From Cuniculiplasma sp052315415 (lineage in GTDB: Archaea; Thermoplasmatota; Thermoplasmata; Thermoplasmatales; Thermoplasmataceae): DNA of 64,000 nucleotides. Position 1 is the stretch's first letter. Every line of letters begins with the position of its first letter. The translations under genes and the position numbers were made by a program. The notes under the pieces are model-generated. The model did not search any database and had not been told where the DNA came from. It saw only the letters and a program-made list of their open reading frames with translations. The stretch covers positions 1 through 64,000 of the forward strand of contig JBLSDH010000005.1 of the NCBI GenBank assembly GCA_052315415.1. The letters run 5' to 3'. Below are positions 1-6,410 of this stretch, one piece after another.

Positions 1-26
1 GATATCTTTTTATCAAACTCTTCCAT
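1..26 (-). CDS. First codons of a gene running off the left edge, possibly a transposase
   Basis: An ATG at 26 on the minus strand opens a frame reading MEEFDKKI up to the window edge. GGAGG (complement of 36-40) lies 9 nt upstream, which is suitable ribosome-binding spacing. Only eight codons are visible, so the product cannot be identified. Its position just inside a putative insertion-sequence end makes a transposase the most likely guess. Confidence 0.3.
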
Positions 27-33
27 TATTCAT

Positions 34-61
34 TGCCTCCTTGGGTTGTTCTTAGGAGGCA
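34..61. repeat. Perfect 8-bp inverted repeat (stem-loop) over the ribosome-binding site
   Basis: TGCCTCCT at 34-41 pairs with AGGAGGCA at 54-61 around a 12-nt loop. The left arm is the complement of the ribosome-binding site of the minus-strand ORF starting at 26. In a transcript entering from outside the element the ribosome-binding site would be folded away. Such hairpins are known in insertion sequences as protection against read-through expression; that role is inferred here. Confidence 0.45.
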
Positions 62-195
62 TCCTTTTATGTTTCATGAAATTTATCCATTGTTGATGGA
101 GTTATTTCATTTGTTCTTACACAAGATTTGGGATACTATCGTGCATAATCAAAAAAATATTTATGTTAATGATTATTTATATTATAGGTGAAAAT

Positions 196-978
196 ATGAA
201 ACCAGTTTTTGATAAAAAAGAAAAGGCGGTATCACCAATTATAGCAACAATTCTACTGATTGCAATAACGGTGGTATTGGCTGCAACTCTTGTGACCATA
301 CTTGGAGGATTCACTCATGGTGTTGGAAATACGGTTGAAACAGCAAGCGCAAGCGTTTCTGAGGTAAGTTTTGCTAATATTACTGATATAACTCATTACT
401 GTATATATATAAATGTTAGTGCATCGGCACTTAACTTGTCCGCATCATCAGTTGGAATTAGTGTAAATGGAGCCTCGGTTGGAACTCTTGCTGGCCCAAC
501 TTCTACTTTAACTGCTAATAAATCTAATCCCTCTTATTTCAACGCAGGCTCAGTGTTCAAGTTCAATTCTACATCAAAAGTAACATCTATAATCTTGACA
601 TACAAGGGAGCAACAATATATACGGACAACAGCATTACAATAAAGAGTGTTGGAAATACGGTTGAAATAGTAAGCTTAAGCGTTTCTGAGGTAGAAAATA
701 CTAATGCTCCTGTTTCTTACTATGTATATATAAATGTTAGTGCATCAACATTTAATTTGTCCGCATCATCAGTTGGAATTAGTGTAAATGGAGCCTCGGT
801 TGGAACTCTTGCTGGCCCAACTTCTACTTTAACTGCTAATAAATCTAATCCCTCTTATTTCAACGCAGGCTCAGTGTTCGTGTTCAAGTCTACCTCAAAA
901 GTAACATCCATAACGTTAACATACAAGGGAACAACAATATTCACAGACAATAGCATTACAATTAAGACTATAACGTAA
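196..978 (+). CDS. Type IV pilin-like protein with tandemly duplicated ectodomain
   Basis: This is a secreted, pilin-like surface protein of 260 residues. The N-terminus (residues about 8-40) is the archaeal type IV pilin domain: charged KKEK, then AVSPIIATILLIAITVVLAA, a hydrophobic helix that normally forms the pilus core after cleavage by a prepilin peptidase. I chose ATG 196 rather than an upstream ATG because AGGTG sits 5 nt before it and the paralogue at 1374 starts identically. The ectodomain is two tandem copies of about 107 residues (codons 322-645 and 649-966), each rich in Ser, Thr and Asn, containing an INVSAS segment and ending in DNSITIK. The two copies share 123 identical bases. 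The single-domain paralogue at 1374 shows what the ancestral gene looked like. Pilus versus other surface function is inferred. Confidence 0.85.
   Translation: MKPVFDKKEKAVSPIIATILLIAITVVLAATLVTILGGFTHGVGNTVETASASVSEVSFANITDITHYCIYINVSASALNLSASSVGISVNGASVGTLAGPTSTLTANKSNPSYFNAGSVFKFNSTSKVTSIILTYKGATIYTDNSITIKSVGNTVEIVSLSVSEVENTNAPVSYYVYINVSASTFNLSASSVGISVNGASVGTLAGPTSTLTANKSNPSYFNAGSVFVFKSTSKVTSITLTYKGTTIFTDNSITIKTIT
322..966 (+). repeat. Intragenic tandem duplication in pilin gene 1
   Basis: Unit 1 is 322-645 and unit 2 is 649-966. Bases 436-558 are identical to 757-879 (123 bp, offset 321). Outside this core the units differ by scattered substitutions and a 6-bp length difference. The perfect core with diverged flanks suggests recent gene conversion or a recent duplication followed by uneven divergence. 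Confidence 0.95.
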
Positions 979-1014
979 TTAAATTCTAAATTATAAAATC
1001 AAAAGAACTTTTAA

Positions 1015-1240
1015 TTTGAAATTATTTTTTTATTTATTTTGTTCTATGATAAATATGATGAATGTATTCAAAAAGAATTCATTTTTTAGCAAAATATTCA
1101 ATCTGCATTCTTTTAATTTTTAATAGTTCAAGAATTCCATTAAAATTAAATACTGATACTTTTCCAGTATTATCAATTTACCATTTTTTAGCTGATAATT
1201 TATGCAGTAAGTTAACGCTTTGACCGATCCTTATCTTTAT
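1015..1240 (-). pseudogene. Decayed copy of the 3' end of thiI (rhodanese part)
   Basis: The intergenic stretch between the two pilin genes aligns with the 3' end of thiI that follows the second pilin gene. A run of about 29 bases (from TTGAAATTATTT to TTTTGTTC) at 1016-1044 is identical to the start of the same block at about 1878. Further matches follow in order: GAATTCA with CTGCA nearby, TTCAAGAAT then ATTAAAATT, and ATTATCAAT followed by CCATT. The copy has indels and frame breaks and no reading frame. It shows that pilin gene plus adjoining thiI 3' end was duplicated as one block and that the thiI part then decayed. Otherwise 979-1373 holds only the promoter of the second pilin gene (TATA-like TTTTATACTA near 1338). 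Confidence 0.75.
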
Positions 1241-1373
1241 CATGTAATAATAATTTTTAATAACGTAATAAAATCATTAGAAAATAGTTTTTAATCAAAA
1301 ATAAAATAAAATTATATACTGCAGGATTAAAAAAAGTTTTATACTAAGATTCGTTGATATTTTAGGTGAAAAT

Positions 1374-1820
1374 ATGAAACCAGTTTTCGATAAAAAAGAA
1401 AAGGCGGTATCACCAATTATAGCAACCATTTTACTGATTGCAATAACGGTGGTATTGGCCGCAACTCTTGTGACCATACTTGGAGGATTTACACATGGTG
1501 TTGGAAATACTGTTGAAACTGCAAGTGCAAGCGTCAGTGAAGTAAGTTCTTCTGGCTCATCTCCATATTGCATTTGGATAAACGTTAGTGCTTCTACGCT
1601 CAATCTGTCAGCATCATCAATCGGACTTAGTGTAAATGGCGGCTCAAATGGAACCCTTGCCAGCCCAAGCCCAACTTCTCCTATAACTCCTATTCATCAT
1701 CCCTCTTATTTCAACACAGGCTCAGTGTTCGTGTTCAAGTCTACCTCAAAAGTAACATCCATAACATTGACATACAATGGAGCAACAATATATACAGACA
1801 ACAGTATTACTGTAAAATAA
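1374..1820 (+). CDS. Type IV pilin-like protein (single ectodomain)
   Basis: This 148-residue paralogue of the gene at 196 has an almost identical N-terminal pilin domain (charged stretch, AVSPIIATILL helix, TILGGFTHGVGNTVE) and one Ser/Thr-rich ectodomain ending in DNSITVK. The ATG is preceded by AGGTG in the same context as in the first copy. Bases 1717-1765 are identical to 866-914 in unit 2 of the first gene but differ from unit 1, so exchange between the two loci is likely. It is convergent with thiI, which ends at 1873. It is probably a surface filament or adhesion subunit; the prepilin peptidase and assembly ATPase are not in this window. Confidence 0.85.
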   Translation: MKPVFDKKEKAVSPIIATILLIAITVVLAATLVTILGGFTHGVGNTVETASASVSEVSSSGSSPYCIWINVSASTLNLSASSIGLSVNGGSNGTLASPSPTSPITPIHHPSYFNTGSVFVFKSTSKVTSITLTYNGATIYTDNSITVK

Positions 1821-1872
1821 TTCGGGAAAATTAGAACTTTAAAATATTAGATATAAAACATATATTTTTATC

Positions 1873-3309
1873 TTATTTTGAAATTATTTTTTTATTTATT
1901 TTGTTCAATGATAAATAAGAGGCATCTATTCCAATCGAATTCAATTTTCCTGCTATATACGCACTCTGCAATCCATTTTTACAATACAAATAAACTTTTT
2001 TTGCATTTTTTGATACTTCAAGAATCTTATTAAAATTCAGAGGAGATAAGTTGATTGCATTATCAATATGCCATTCTTTGAACGAAAGAGGATCCCTGAG
2101 ATCAATGATTAAACTTCCCTCATTTACTTTTATTTCTTTATCATTTTTAATTTTAATATTTTTTAGATAATTCTTAATTTCTTTTCCTTTAAGAGTGGTT
2201 ATTTCATTTTCTTCGATCATATATCCATCAAGAATCAGAAGATCCTGTTTCAGTTCCTCATCCTTAATCTTTGTTATTGGCCTTTCCGAAAACAATGCGC
2301 AGAATTCTCCAAGATCATTTTCATTATATGTCCCAATTTTTCTTGAATGATCAATAATTTCATCCTTATCAAATCCTATTAATGGTCTTATAACAGGATA
2401 ATTCATTCCCTTACTCAGTTGAAATATATTTTCAGGTGTCTGCGACGAAACCTGTCCAGAAGACTCTCCTGTTATTATCCCGTAAGCATCTGATTTTTTT
2501 GCTATTCTCTCTCCAATGTTATAGAGAAGTTTTTTAAAGCTTACATTTCCATATTTCAGTTTTCCTTTAAAAACAAAATCTTCAATCAATCTTGAAAGAT
2601 CTATTATGTAAATGGTAGGATCATATCCATGAAACCATTTCTCAATAAGCTTTTCAGAGACTTCCAGGAAATTTTTTACATCATATGGTGGAGACAAAGA
2701 ACAGAATATTAGATCAACCGGGGACCCTCTCCTTGCCATCATCCAAACTGCAACGGGAGAATCTATTCCACCTGAAACAAGTGCAACGTATTTCCCCTCT
2801 GTACCTAACGGAAGACCACCCGGGCCTGAAATTCTATTCTCAAAGAAATATGCAACATTTCCCCTTATTTCTATCTCTACTCTCACCTCTGGGTTCTTTA
2901 GATCAACGCCATTTGAATATTTGAAAAGTCTATACCCTATCATTTTATCCAGTTCAATTGATGAGAATTCATGATCACCGTGCCTTTTTGTGTAAACACC
3001 AAACACTTTTCCTTTTACTCTTCCTGAGAAAAATTTTTCAGCCTCATTTGATATTTCTTCAATATTTGTGAAATTAAAACTGTGAACCCGTGAGAATGAT
3101 TTTATACCCATTATAGTTTTGAGTATATCTTCAACTTCATAATCGGTATTAAGGTAAATCCTTCCTCTTTCTTTTAAAAATTCCCATTTCCTTCCATACT
3201 TGGTTAATGCAAGTCTAATATTTTTTATTAATTTCGATTCCATCTGGGCCCTGGTTTTCTTACCCTTCAATCCTATCTCTGAATATCTAATCAGATACAT
3301 ATATTTCAT
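1873..3309 (-). CDS. thiI: tRNA 4-thiouridine synthetase ThiI with C-terminal rhodanese domain
   Basis: ThiI adenylates U8 of tRNA and delivers sulfur to it; in many organisms it also feeds thiamine thiazole synthesis. The 478-residue protein has an N-terminal ferredoxin-like/THUMP region (start YLIRYSEIGLKGKKT), a PP-loop ATPase with VSGGIDSPVAVWMM, a FCALF segment in the AANH part, and a C-terminal rhodanese domain with the active-site cysteine at about residue 443 (YCKNGLQS). The full E. coli-like architecture is notable because many archaeal ThiI proteins lack the rhodanese part. I chose ATG 3309, overlapping the TGA of the upstream HemQ-like gene by 4 bp (ATGA), over a longer frame that would run 90 bp into that gene. 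A decayed copy of its 3' end lies at 1015-1240. Confidence 0.9.
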   Translation of the reverse strand: MKYMYLIRYSEIGLKGKKTRAQMESKLIKNIRLALTKYGRKWEFLKERGRIYLNTDYEVEDILKTIMGIKSFSRVHSFNFTNIEEISNEAEKFFSGRVKGKVFGVYTKRHGDHEFSSIELDKMIGYRLFKYSNGVDLKNPEVRVEIEIRGNVAYFFENRISGPGGLPLGTEGKYVALVSGGIDSPVAVWMMARRGSPVDLIFCSLSPPYDVKNFLEVSEKLIEKWFHGYDPTIYIIDLSRLIEDFVFKGKLKYGNVSFKKLLYNIGERIAKKSDAYGIITGESSGQVSSQTPENIFQLSKGMNYPVIRPLIGFDKDEIIDHSRKIGTYNENDLGEFCALFSERPITKIKDEELKQDLLILDGYMIEENEITTLKGKEIKNYLKNIKIKNDKEIKVNEGSLIIDLRDPLSFKEWHIDNAINLSPLNFNKILEVSKNAKKVYLYCKNGLQSAYIAGKLNSIGIDASYLSLNKINKKIISK

Positions 3310-3926
3310 AATCTCAGACCAACCAATATTGGTGTTTCCTTCACAATCCACCTTCTTGACACGGACTCTCTCAATTTTTCCGTTACTTTCATCCATTTTT
3401 CAAGGTCATCTGCCTCATACATTACTACAAATTCCTGGTCTCCAATTCCAAAGCTGTATGTGGTGTATGAGAGTATCCCATTATTATTTGGATCAGACAT
3501 GGCCATGCTTATATGTTCCTTCATTATCTTTTTACGGACGCCATAATCAAGCAAATACCATTCTGTGCTCTTGCTCATTGGATAAGCTATAAAATATTTC
3601 TTTGAACTTTCATTTATCTGTTTTTCCACTGGAGTTTCCCTTTTAATGTATGGTGATTTCTCATATATTGAAAAATAAGAGTAGATTCCTGAGAATTCAG
3701 TAAGTTTTCTCATTTCAGCAATCAATGTAAAAAATGGTTCTGATGAATATGCAGAAGCCCATATTATATAATCAATATCCGTTCTCATTGACCTATAAAG
3801 ATTAAGATGATTTAGATCAAGTTTATTTTTAATCTCTTTTGTCATTTCACTTAATGTTGATTCTTTTCCATTCCACTTAAATCCAAGAATATACATGTGA
3901 ATATTTGACTTCTCTTTAATTATCAT
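3306..3926 (-). CDS. Chlorite dismutase / HemQ-family haem protein
   Basis: This 206-residue protein belongs to the chlorite dismutase-like dimeric alpha+beta barrel family. Features seen are YPMSKSTEWYLLD, the helix RKKIMKEHISMAMSD with a candidate proximal haem ligand His138, and SFGIGDQEFVVMYEADD near the end. HemQ members in Gram-positive bacteria are coproheme decarboxylases; a Thermoplasma homologue has a solved structure of this fold, as I recall. The archaeal function (haem synthesis versus peroxidase-like activity) is not settled by sequence. The gene is translationally coupled to thiI by a 4-bp overlap, so the two are co-transcribed. Confidence 0.8.
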   Translation of the reverse strand: MIIKEKSNIHMYILGFKWNGKESTLSEMTKEIKNKLDLNHLNLYRSMRTDIDYIIWASAYSSEPFFTLIAEMRKLTEFSGIYSYFSIYEKSPYIKRETPVEKQINESSKKYFIAYPMSKSTEWYLLDYGVRKKIMKEHISMAMSDPNNNGILSYTTYSFGIGDQEFVVMYEADDLEKWMKVTEKLRESVSRRWIVKETPILVGLRL

Positions 3927-3977
3927 AATACATAATTGAATTTGATGTAATAAATGATTACCAATTTATTGGTAATT

Positions 3978-4499
3978 TTAAGACTCGTATTGAAAGCTGA
4001 AGTTTTTAACATTTTCAATATATTTCTTGCCTGATTTTATTGCCTTTTCAACAGCATCCCTGGGATTGTTTGCGATTATGAACTCACCCTCATGTGATTT
4101 CATCTTTTTCAACTGATGACTGCCCAAGCTTATCACATCTTTGCCCTCACTTATTGCAAAAGCTTCCTCTGAAATTGTACCATTCGCGCCATCTATTGCA
4201 ATAAGTGCATTTGCAGCCCTGATTATCATGAAATTTCTTGCATATCCTATGCCGGTTGTAATGGAATAAGTAAGGTATTTATTTGCATTCTCCCGGGTAT
4301 ATCCTGGGAGAATCCCTATTACCACACCATGATTATCATAAACACCTCTGGAAACCTCCTCCATGACACCAGTCAAGCCTCCGCAAATGACCACAGCATT
4401 TCTCTGAGCAAGCTCTTTTCCAACTTCATACGCAATTTTTTTGTATTCATCGGTGGGATTTGCTCCGCCAAGAACCCCGATGTATATCTGATCATTCAT
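3978..4499 (-). CDS. LOG-family / TIGR00725-like nucleotide-binding protein
   Basis: This 173-residue Rossmann-type protein has GVLGGANPTDEY at the N-terminus, VICGGLTGVMEEVSRG, IGILPGYTRENAN, and GANGTISEEAFAISEGKDVI. These are the signatures of the LOG / 'lysine decarboxylase-like' superfamily, here the TIGR00725 subgroup related to molybdenum-cofactor carrier proteins. The PGGxGTxxE motif of true LOG phosphoribohydrolases appears as DGANGTISEE, so catalytic activity is doubtful. It stands alone between the thiI pair and the PadR gene. Function is not known. Confidence 0.75.
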   Translation of the reverse strand: MNDQIYIGVLGGANPTDEYKKIAYEVGKELAQRNAVVICGGLTGVMEEVSRGVYDNHGVVIGILPGYTRENANKYLTYSITTGIGYARNFMIIRAANALIAIDGANGTISEEAFAISEGKDVISLGSHQLKKMKSHEGEFIIANNPRDAVEKAIKSGKKYIENVKNFSFQYES

Positions 4500-4575
4500 T
4501 TTTTTGTAATATATCCTATCTATTTCTTATTTTCCTGATTTATCAACATTTAATATTATTCATTACGGAAAACAA

Positions 4576-4605
4576 AATTTATATATCGATATCGAATAAC
4601 CGATT
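4576..4605 (+). promoter_or_regulatory. Promoter of the PadR gene with palindromic operator-like site
   Basis: A TATA-like AATTTATATA (4576-4585) lies about 25 bp before ATG 4606, fitting a leaderless transcript. Between them is the 10-bp palindrome TCGATATCGA (4586-4595) followed by TCGAATAACCGA (4592-4603), a second TCG/CGA dyad. PadR regulators usually repress their own gene through such dyads; binding here is inferred. Confidence 0.5.
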
Positions 4606-5040
4606 ATGATGGGAATAAATTTTGGTGGAAGAAGAGGTCTCAGGGAAATGATTCTCATTACACTGAGATCCGGAGAAAAGAATGGTGCAGAGATAATCGA
4701 TTCTATTGAGGGTGTCACCGCAGGAATGTGGAGGCCATCCCCAGGATCAGTATATCCAATGCTTGAAAAGATGGTTGAGGAAGGTCTTATCGAAAAGACT
4801 GAAAACGGCAAATACAAAAGAAAGGAGGGAAGGGAAGATCTCTTCGGTATATTCAACAGGAGAGGCCTTTTTTCAGGAGCACCAAGGAGTACTGAGGAAG
4901 CCATTGAGGAGATAAAATCCCTGATTATGTATCTTGAAGATATTAAAAGCAGTGGCTCCAGGAAAGTTGATGAAAAATCAAAGGAACTTATTGATCTTGC
5001 AGAAAGACTAAGAAAACTCACCGAATCTAATAATAAGTAA
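4606..5040 (+). CDS. PadR-family transcriptional regulator
   Basis: A 144-residue winged-helix regulator. The N-terminal PadR domain (about residues 8-75) shows LREMILITLRSGEKNGAEI, the signature PSPGSVYPMLEKMVEEGLIE, and a basic wing (NGKYKRKEGRE). The C-terminal part (about 95-144) is helical and probably the dimerisation arm. The promoter carries a TCGATATCGA palindrome, so autoregulation is likely. It ends inside the convergent adenylating-enzyme-like gene (14-bp overlap of the 3' ends). Ligand and target genes are unknown. Confidence 0.9.
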   Translation: MMGINFGGRRGLREMILITLRSGEKNGAEIIDSIEGVTAGMWRPSPGSVYPMLEKMVEEGLIEKTENGKYKRKEGREDLFGIFNRRGLFSGAPRSTEEAIEEIKSLIMYLEDIKSSGSRKVDEKSKELIDLAERLRKLTESNNK

Positions 5041-6406
5041 AATAGGATTCAAAGCAGAATTTTTTCATCTCATCTAAAACAAAATTTTTATTCCACTTTC
5101 CTTGTATTTTTAATTTTATACCCTTTTCATCTTTATTGTCTAAGAGGATTTCAAGATTGTATTTTTCCTTCATATAATTTATAAAATAATTAACAGGTAT
5201 TGCCCTTCCATAAATTATATGTTCTTCATCACTACTATTTTTTAGTAAAAGTTTCCCATCATTTAAAATTAGACCAGTGTCCTCGTAAGCAGCTCTGGTT
5301 TTGAAATCCTCTCTTCCACTTAGTGAACTTGCCATTTTGATTTCTAAATCATTATCTATTAATATTTCATCCTCTATACTTAATCTGTTTTTTTCATTCA
5401 ATGTCTGCGAGAGGTATGGTGGAACTATGAACCTTACATCATCAATATATGAGAAAAATGCATTTTTCCTTTTTCCTGAAAATTCAATATCTTTCTGATT
5501 AAGGTAACCATCAACAAGAAAAATTCTGATATTTGAGAAAATTTTTTTAAATATATTTTTAACGATATGAAGATTATCTCTATTTAAACTCAAAATTCCA
5601 CCGGTTTCAGATGATATGTCATTAATATTCTTGACTATCCAGGATTCTGAAAATTTGGTCACTGGTAAAATATTCTGACCTCTCAAAATTGGAAGTACGT
5701 AATTCATGAGAATAGATGGAGGATTCCAGCTGTCCCACATCTGAATGTAACTTCTATTTTTTACATCAGGGAGGAACTCTCCTATTTTTGAAATGCCATG
5801 CATGAATGTTTTTGCATTGTAATTTAAAAGTTTGAAGCTGCCATCATTTTTCCATTTTACAGATGAGAGCGCCCAATCCGAATATGGATCTATGTCCTCC
5901 CATTCCCTATCGACATCATTTTCGCACAGCTCCTCAAAGTTCCCTTTTTTATATTTTCCGCTCTTTCCAAAAAGCTCATTTTCAAATTTTCCTGAAAATG
6001 AAAATTCAGTTTTATCAGCAATGATTGAAAAAATTCCACCTGTTTTGTCACTAACAAGTTCAAACATTTTCGGATATGTAATAAGACCTGAAAATAGACC
6101 TGAATCCAGGAGTTTAGAAACAAGAACAGGTGAAATGTAATAAGGAACAGAAGCTGGAACGTACCCTCCTCTGAAGCAAGATAGAAAGGCAATTTCTTTC
6201 TGTAAAGATGGGGGAAGGATGATAAGAATCCTGTCACCCTTGTTTATGGAGTATATTCTCGGAATATTCAATGAAAAATTCCTTACAAGTCTTCTCAAAT
6301 CTGAATAGCTGAATTTTCTTCCAAGATAGGAGAATGCAGTGTAACTCTCATTTTGAATAAATGAATTTTCAAGGCTTTCGTATATACCGGTGAATTCACC
6401 CTGCAC
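5027..6406 (-). CDS. Degenerate ANL-superfamily (acyl-CoA synthetase-like) protein
   Basis: This 459-residue protein follows the layout of AMP-forming acyl-CoA synthetases. It has an N-terminal region with AFSYLGRKFSYSDLRRLVRNF and KGDRILIILPPSLQKEIAFLSCFRGGYVPASVPYY, and a C-terminal YEDTGLILNDGKLLL...IIYGRAIPV stretch corresponding to YxTGDxxxxDGxL...GR. The phosphate-binding motif (normally SSGTTGxPK) is replaced by LSSVKWKNDGSFK, and the Asp of the TGD motif, which holds the ribose, is Leu. Catalytic adenylation therefore seems unlikely. It lies 4 bp downstream of the NAD(P)HX repair gene and is probably co-transcribed with it. Role unknown; a binding or regulatory pseudoenzyme is one possibility. 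Confidence 0.6.
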   Translation of the reverse strand: MQGEFTGIYESLENSFIQNESYTAFSYLGRKFSYSDLRRLVRNFSLNIPRIYSINKGDRILIILPPSLQKEIAFLSCFRGGYVPASVPYYISPVLVSKLLDSGLFSGLITYPKMFELVSDKTGGIFSIIADKTEFSFSGKFENELFGKSGKYKKGNFEELCENDVDREWEDIDPYSDWALSSVKWKNDGSFKLLNYNAKTFMHGISKIGEFLPDVKNRSYIQMWDSWNPPSILMNYVLPILRGQNILPVTKFSESWIVKNINDISSETGGILSLNRDNLHIVKNIFKKIFSNIRIFLVDGYLNQKDIEFSGKRKNAFFSYIDDVRFIVPPYLSQTLNEKNRLSIEDEILIDNDLEIKMASSLSGREDFKTRAAYEDTGLILNDGKLLLKNSSDEEHIIYGRAIPVNYFINYMKEKYNLEILLDNKDEKGIKLKIQGKWNKNFVLDEMKKFCFESYFTYY

Positions 6407-6410
6407 GAAA

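Larger units (their letters stand above)
1..141 (-). mobile_element. End of an insertion sequence (IS256-like), cut by the window edge
   Basis: On the minus strand the stretch ending near 141 reads GATAGTATCCC-AAATC-TTGTGTAAG. From memory this resembles the terminal repeats of IS256-family elements, which usually carry TTGTGTAA close to the end. About 110 bp inside this end there is a strong Shine-Dalgarno sequence (complement of 36-40) followed by an ATG at 26, which is the layout expected for the transposase gene. The rest of the element would lie left of the window. The element ends only about 15 bp upstream of the TATA-like stretch of the first pilin gene. The family assignment comes from the end sequence alone; neither the other terminal repeat nor a target duplication is visible. 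Confidence 0.4.

Noticed and set aside
322..966. CRISPR-like or DNA repeat array in the first gene
   Set aside because: There are only two long units that keep reading frame, so it is a protein domain duplication; no CRISPR-type short repeats occur in the window.
1295..1603. Minus-strand open frame of 102 codons overlapping pilin gene 2
   Set aside because: It is antisense to the conserved pilin N-terminus and its translation mirrors the hydrophobic helix codons.
4563..5021. Minus-strand open frame of 152 codons opposite the PadR gene
   Set aside because: PadR is clearly coding on the plus strand; the antisense product is low-complexity Ser/Ile-rich sequence.
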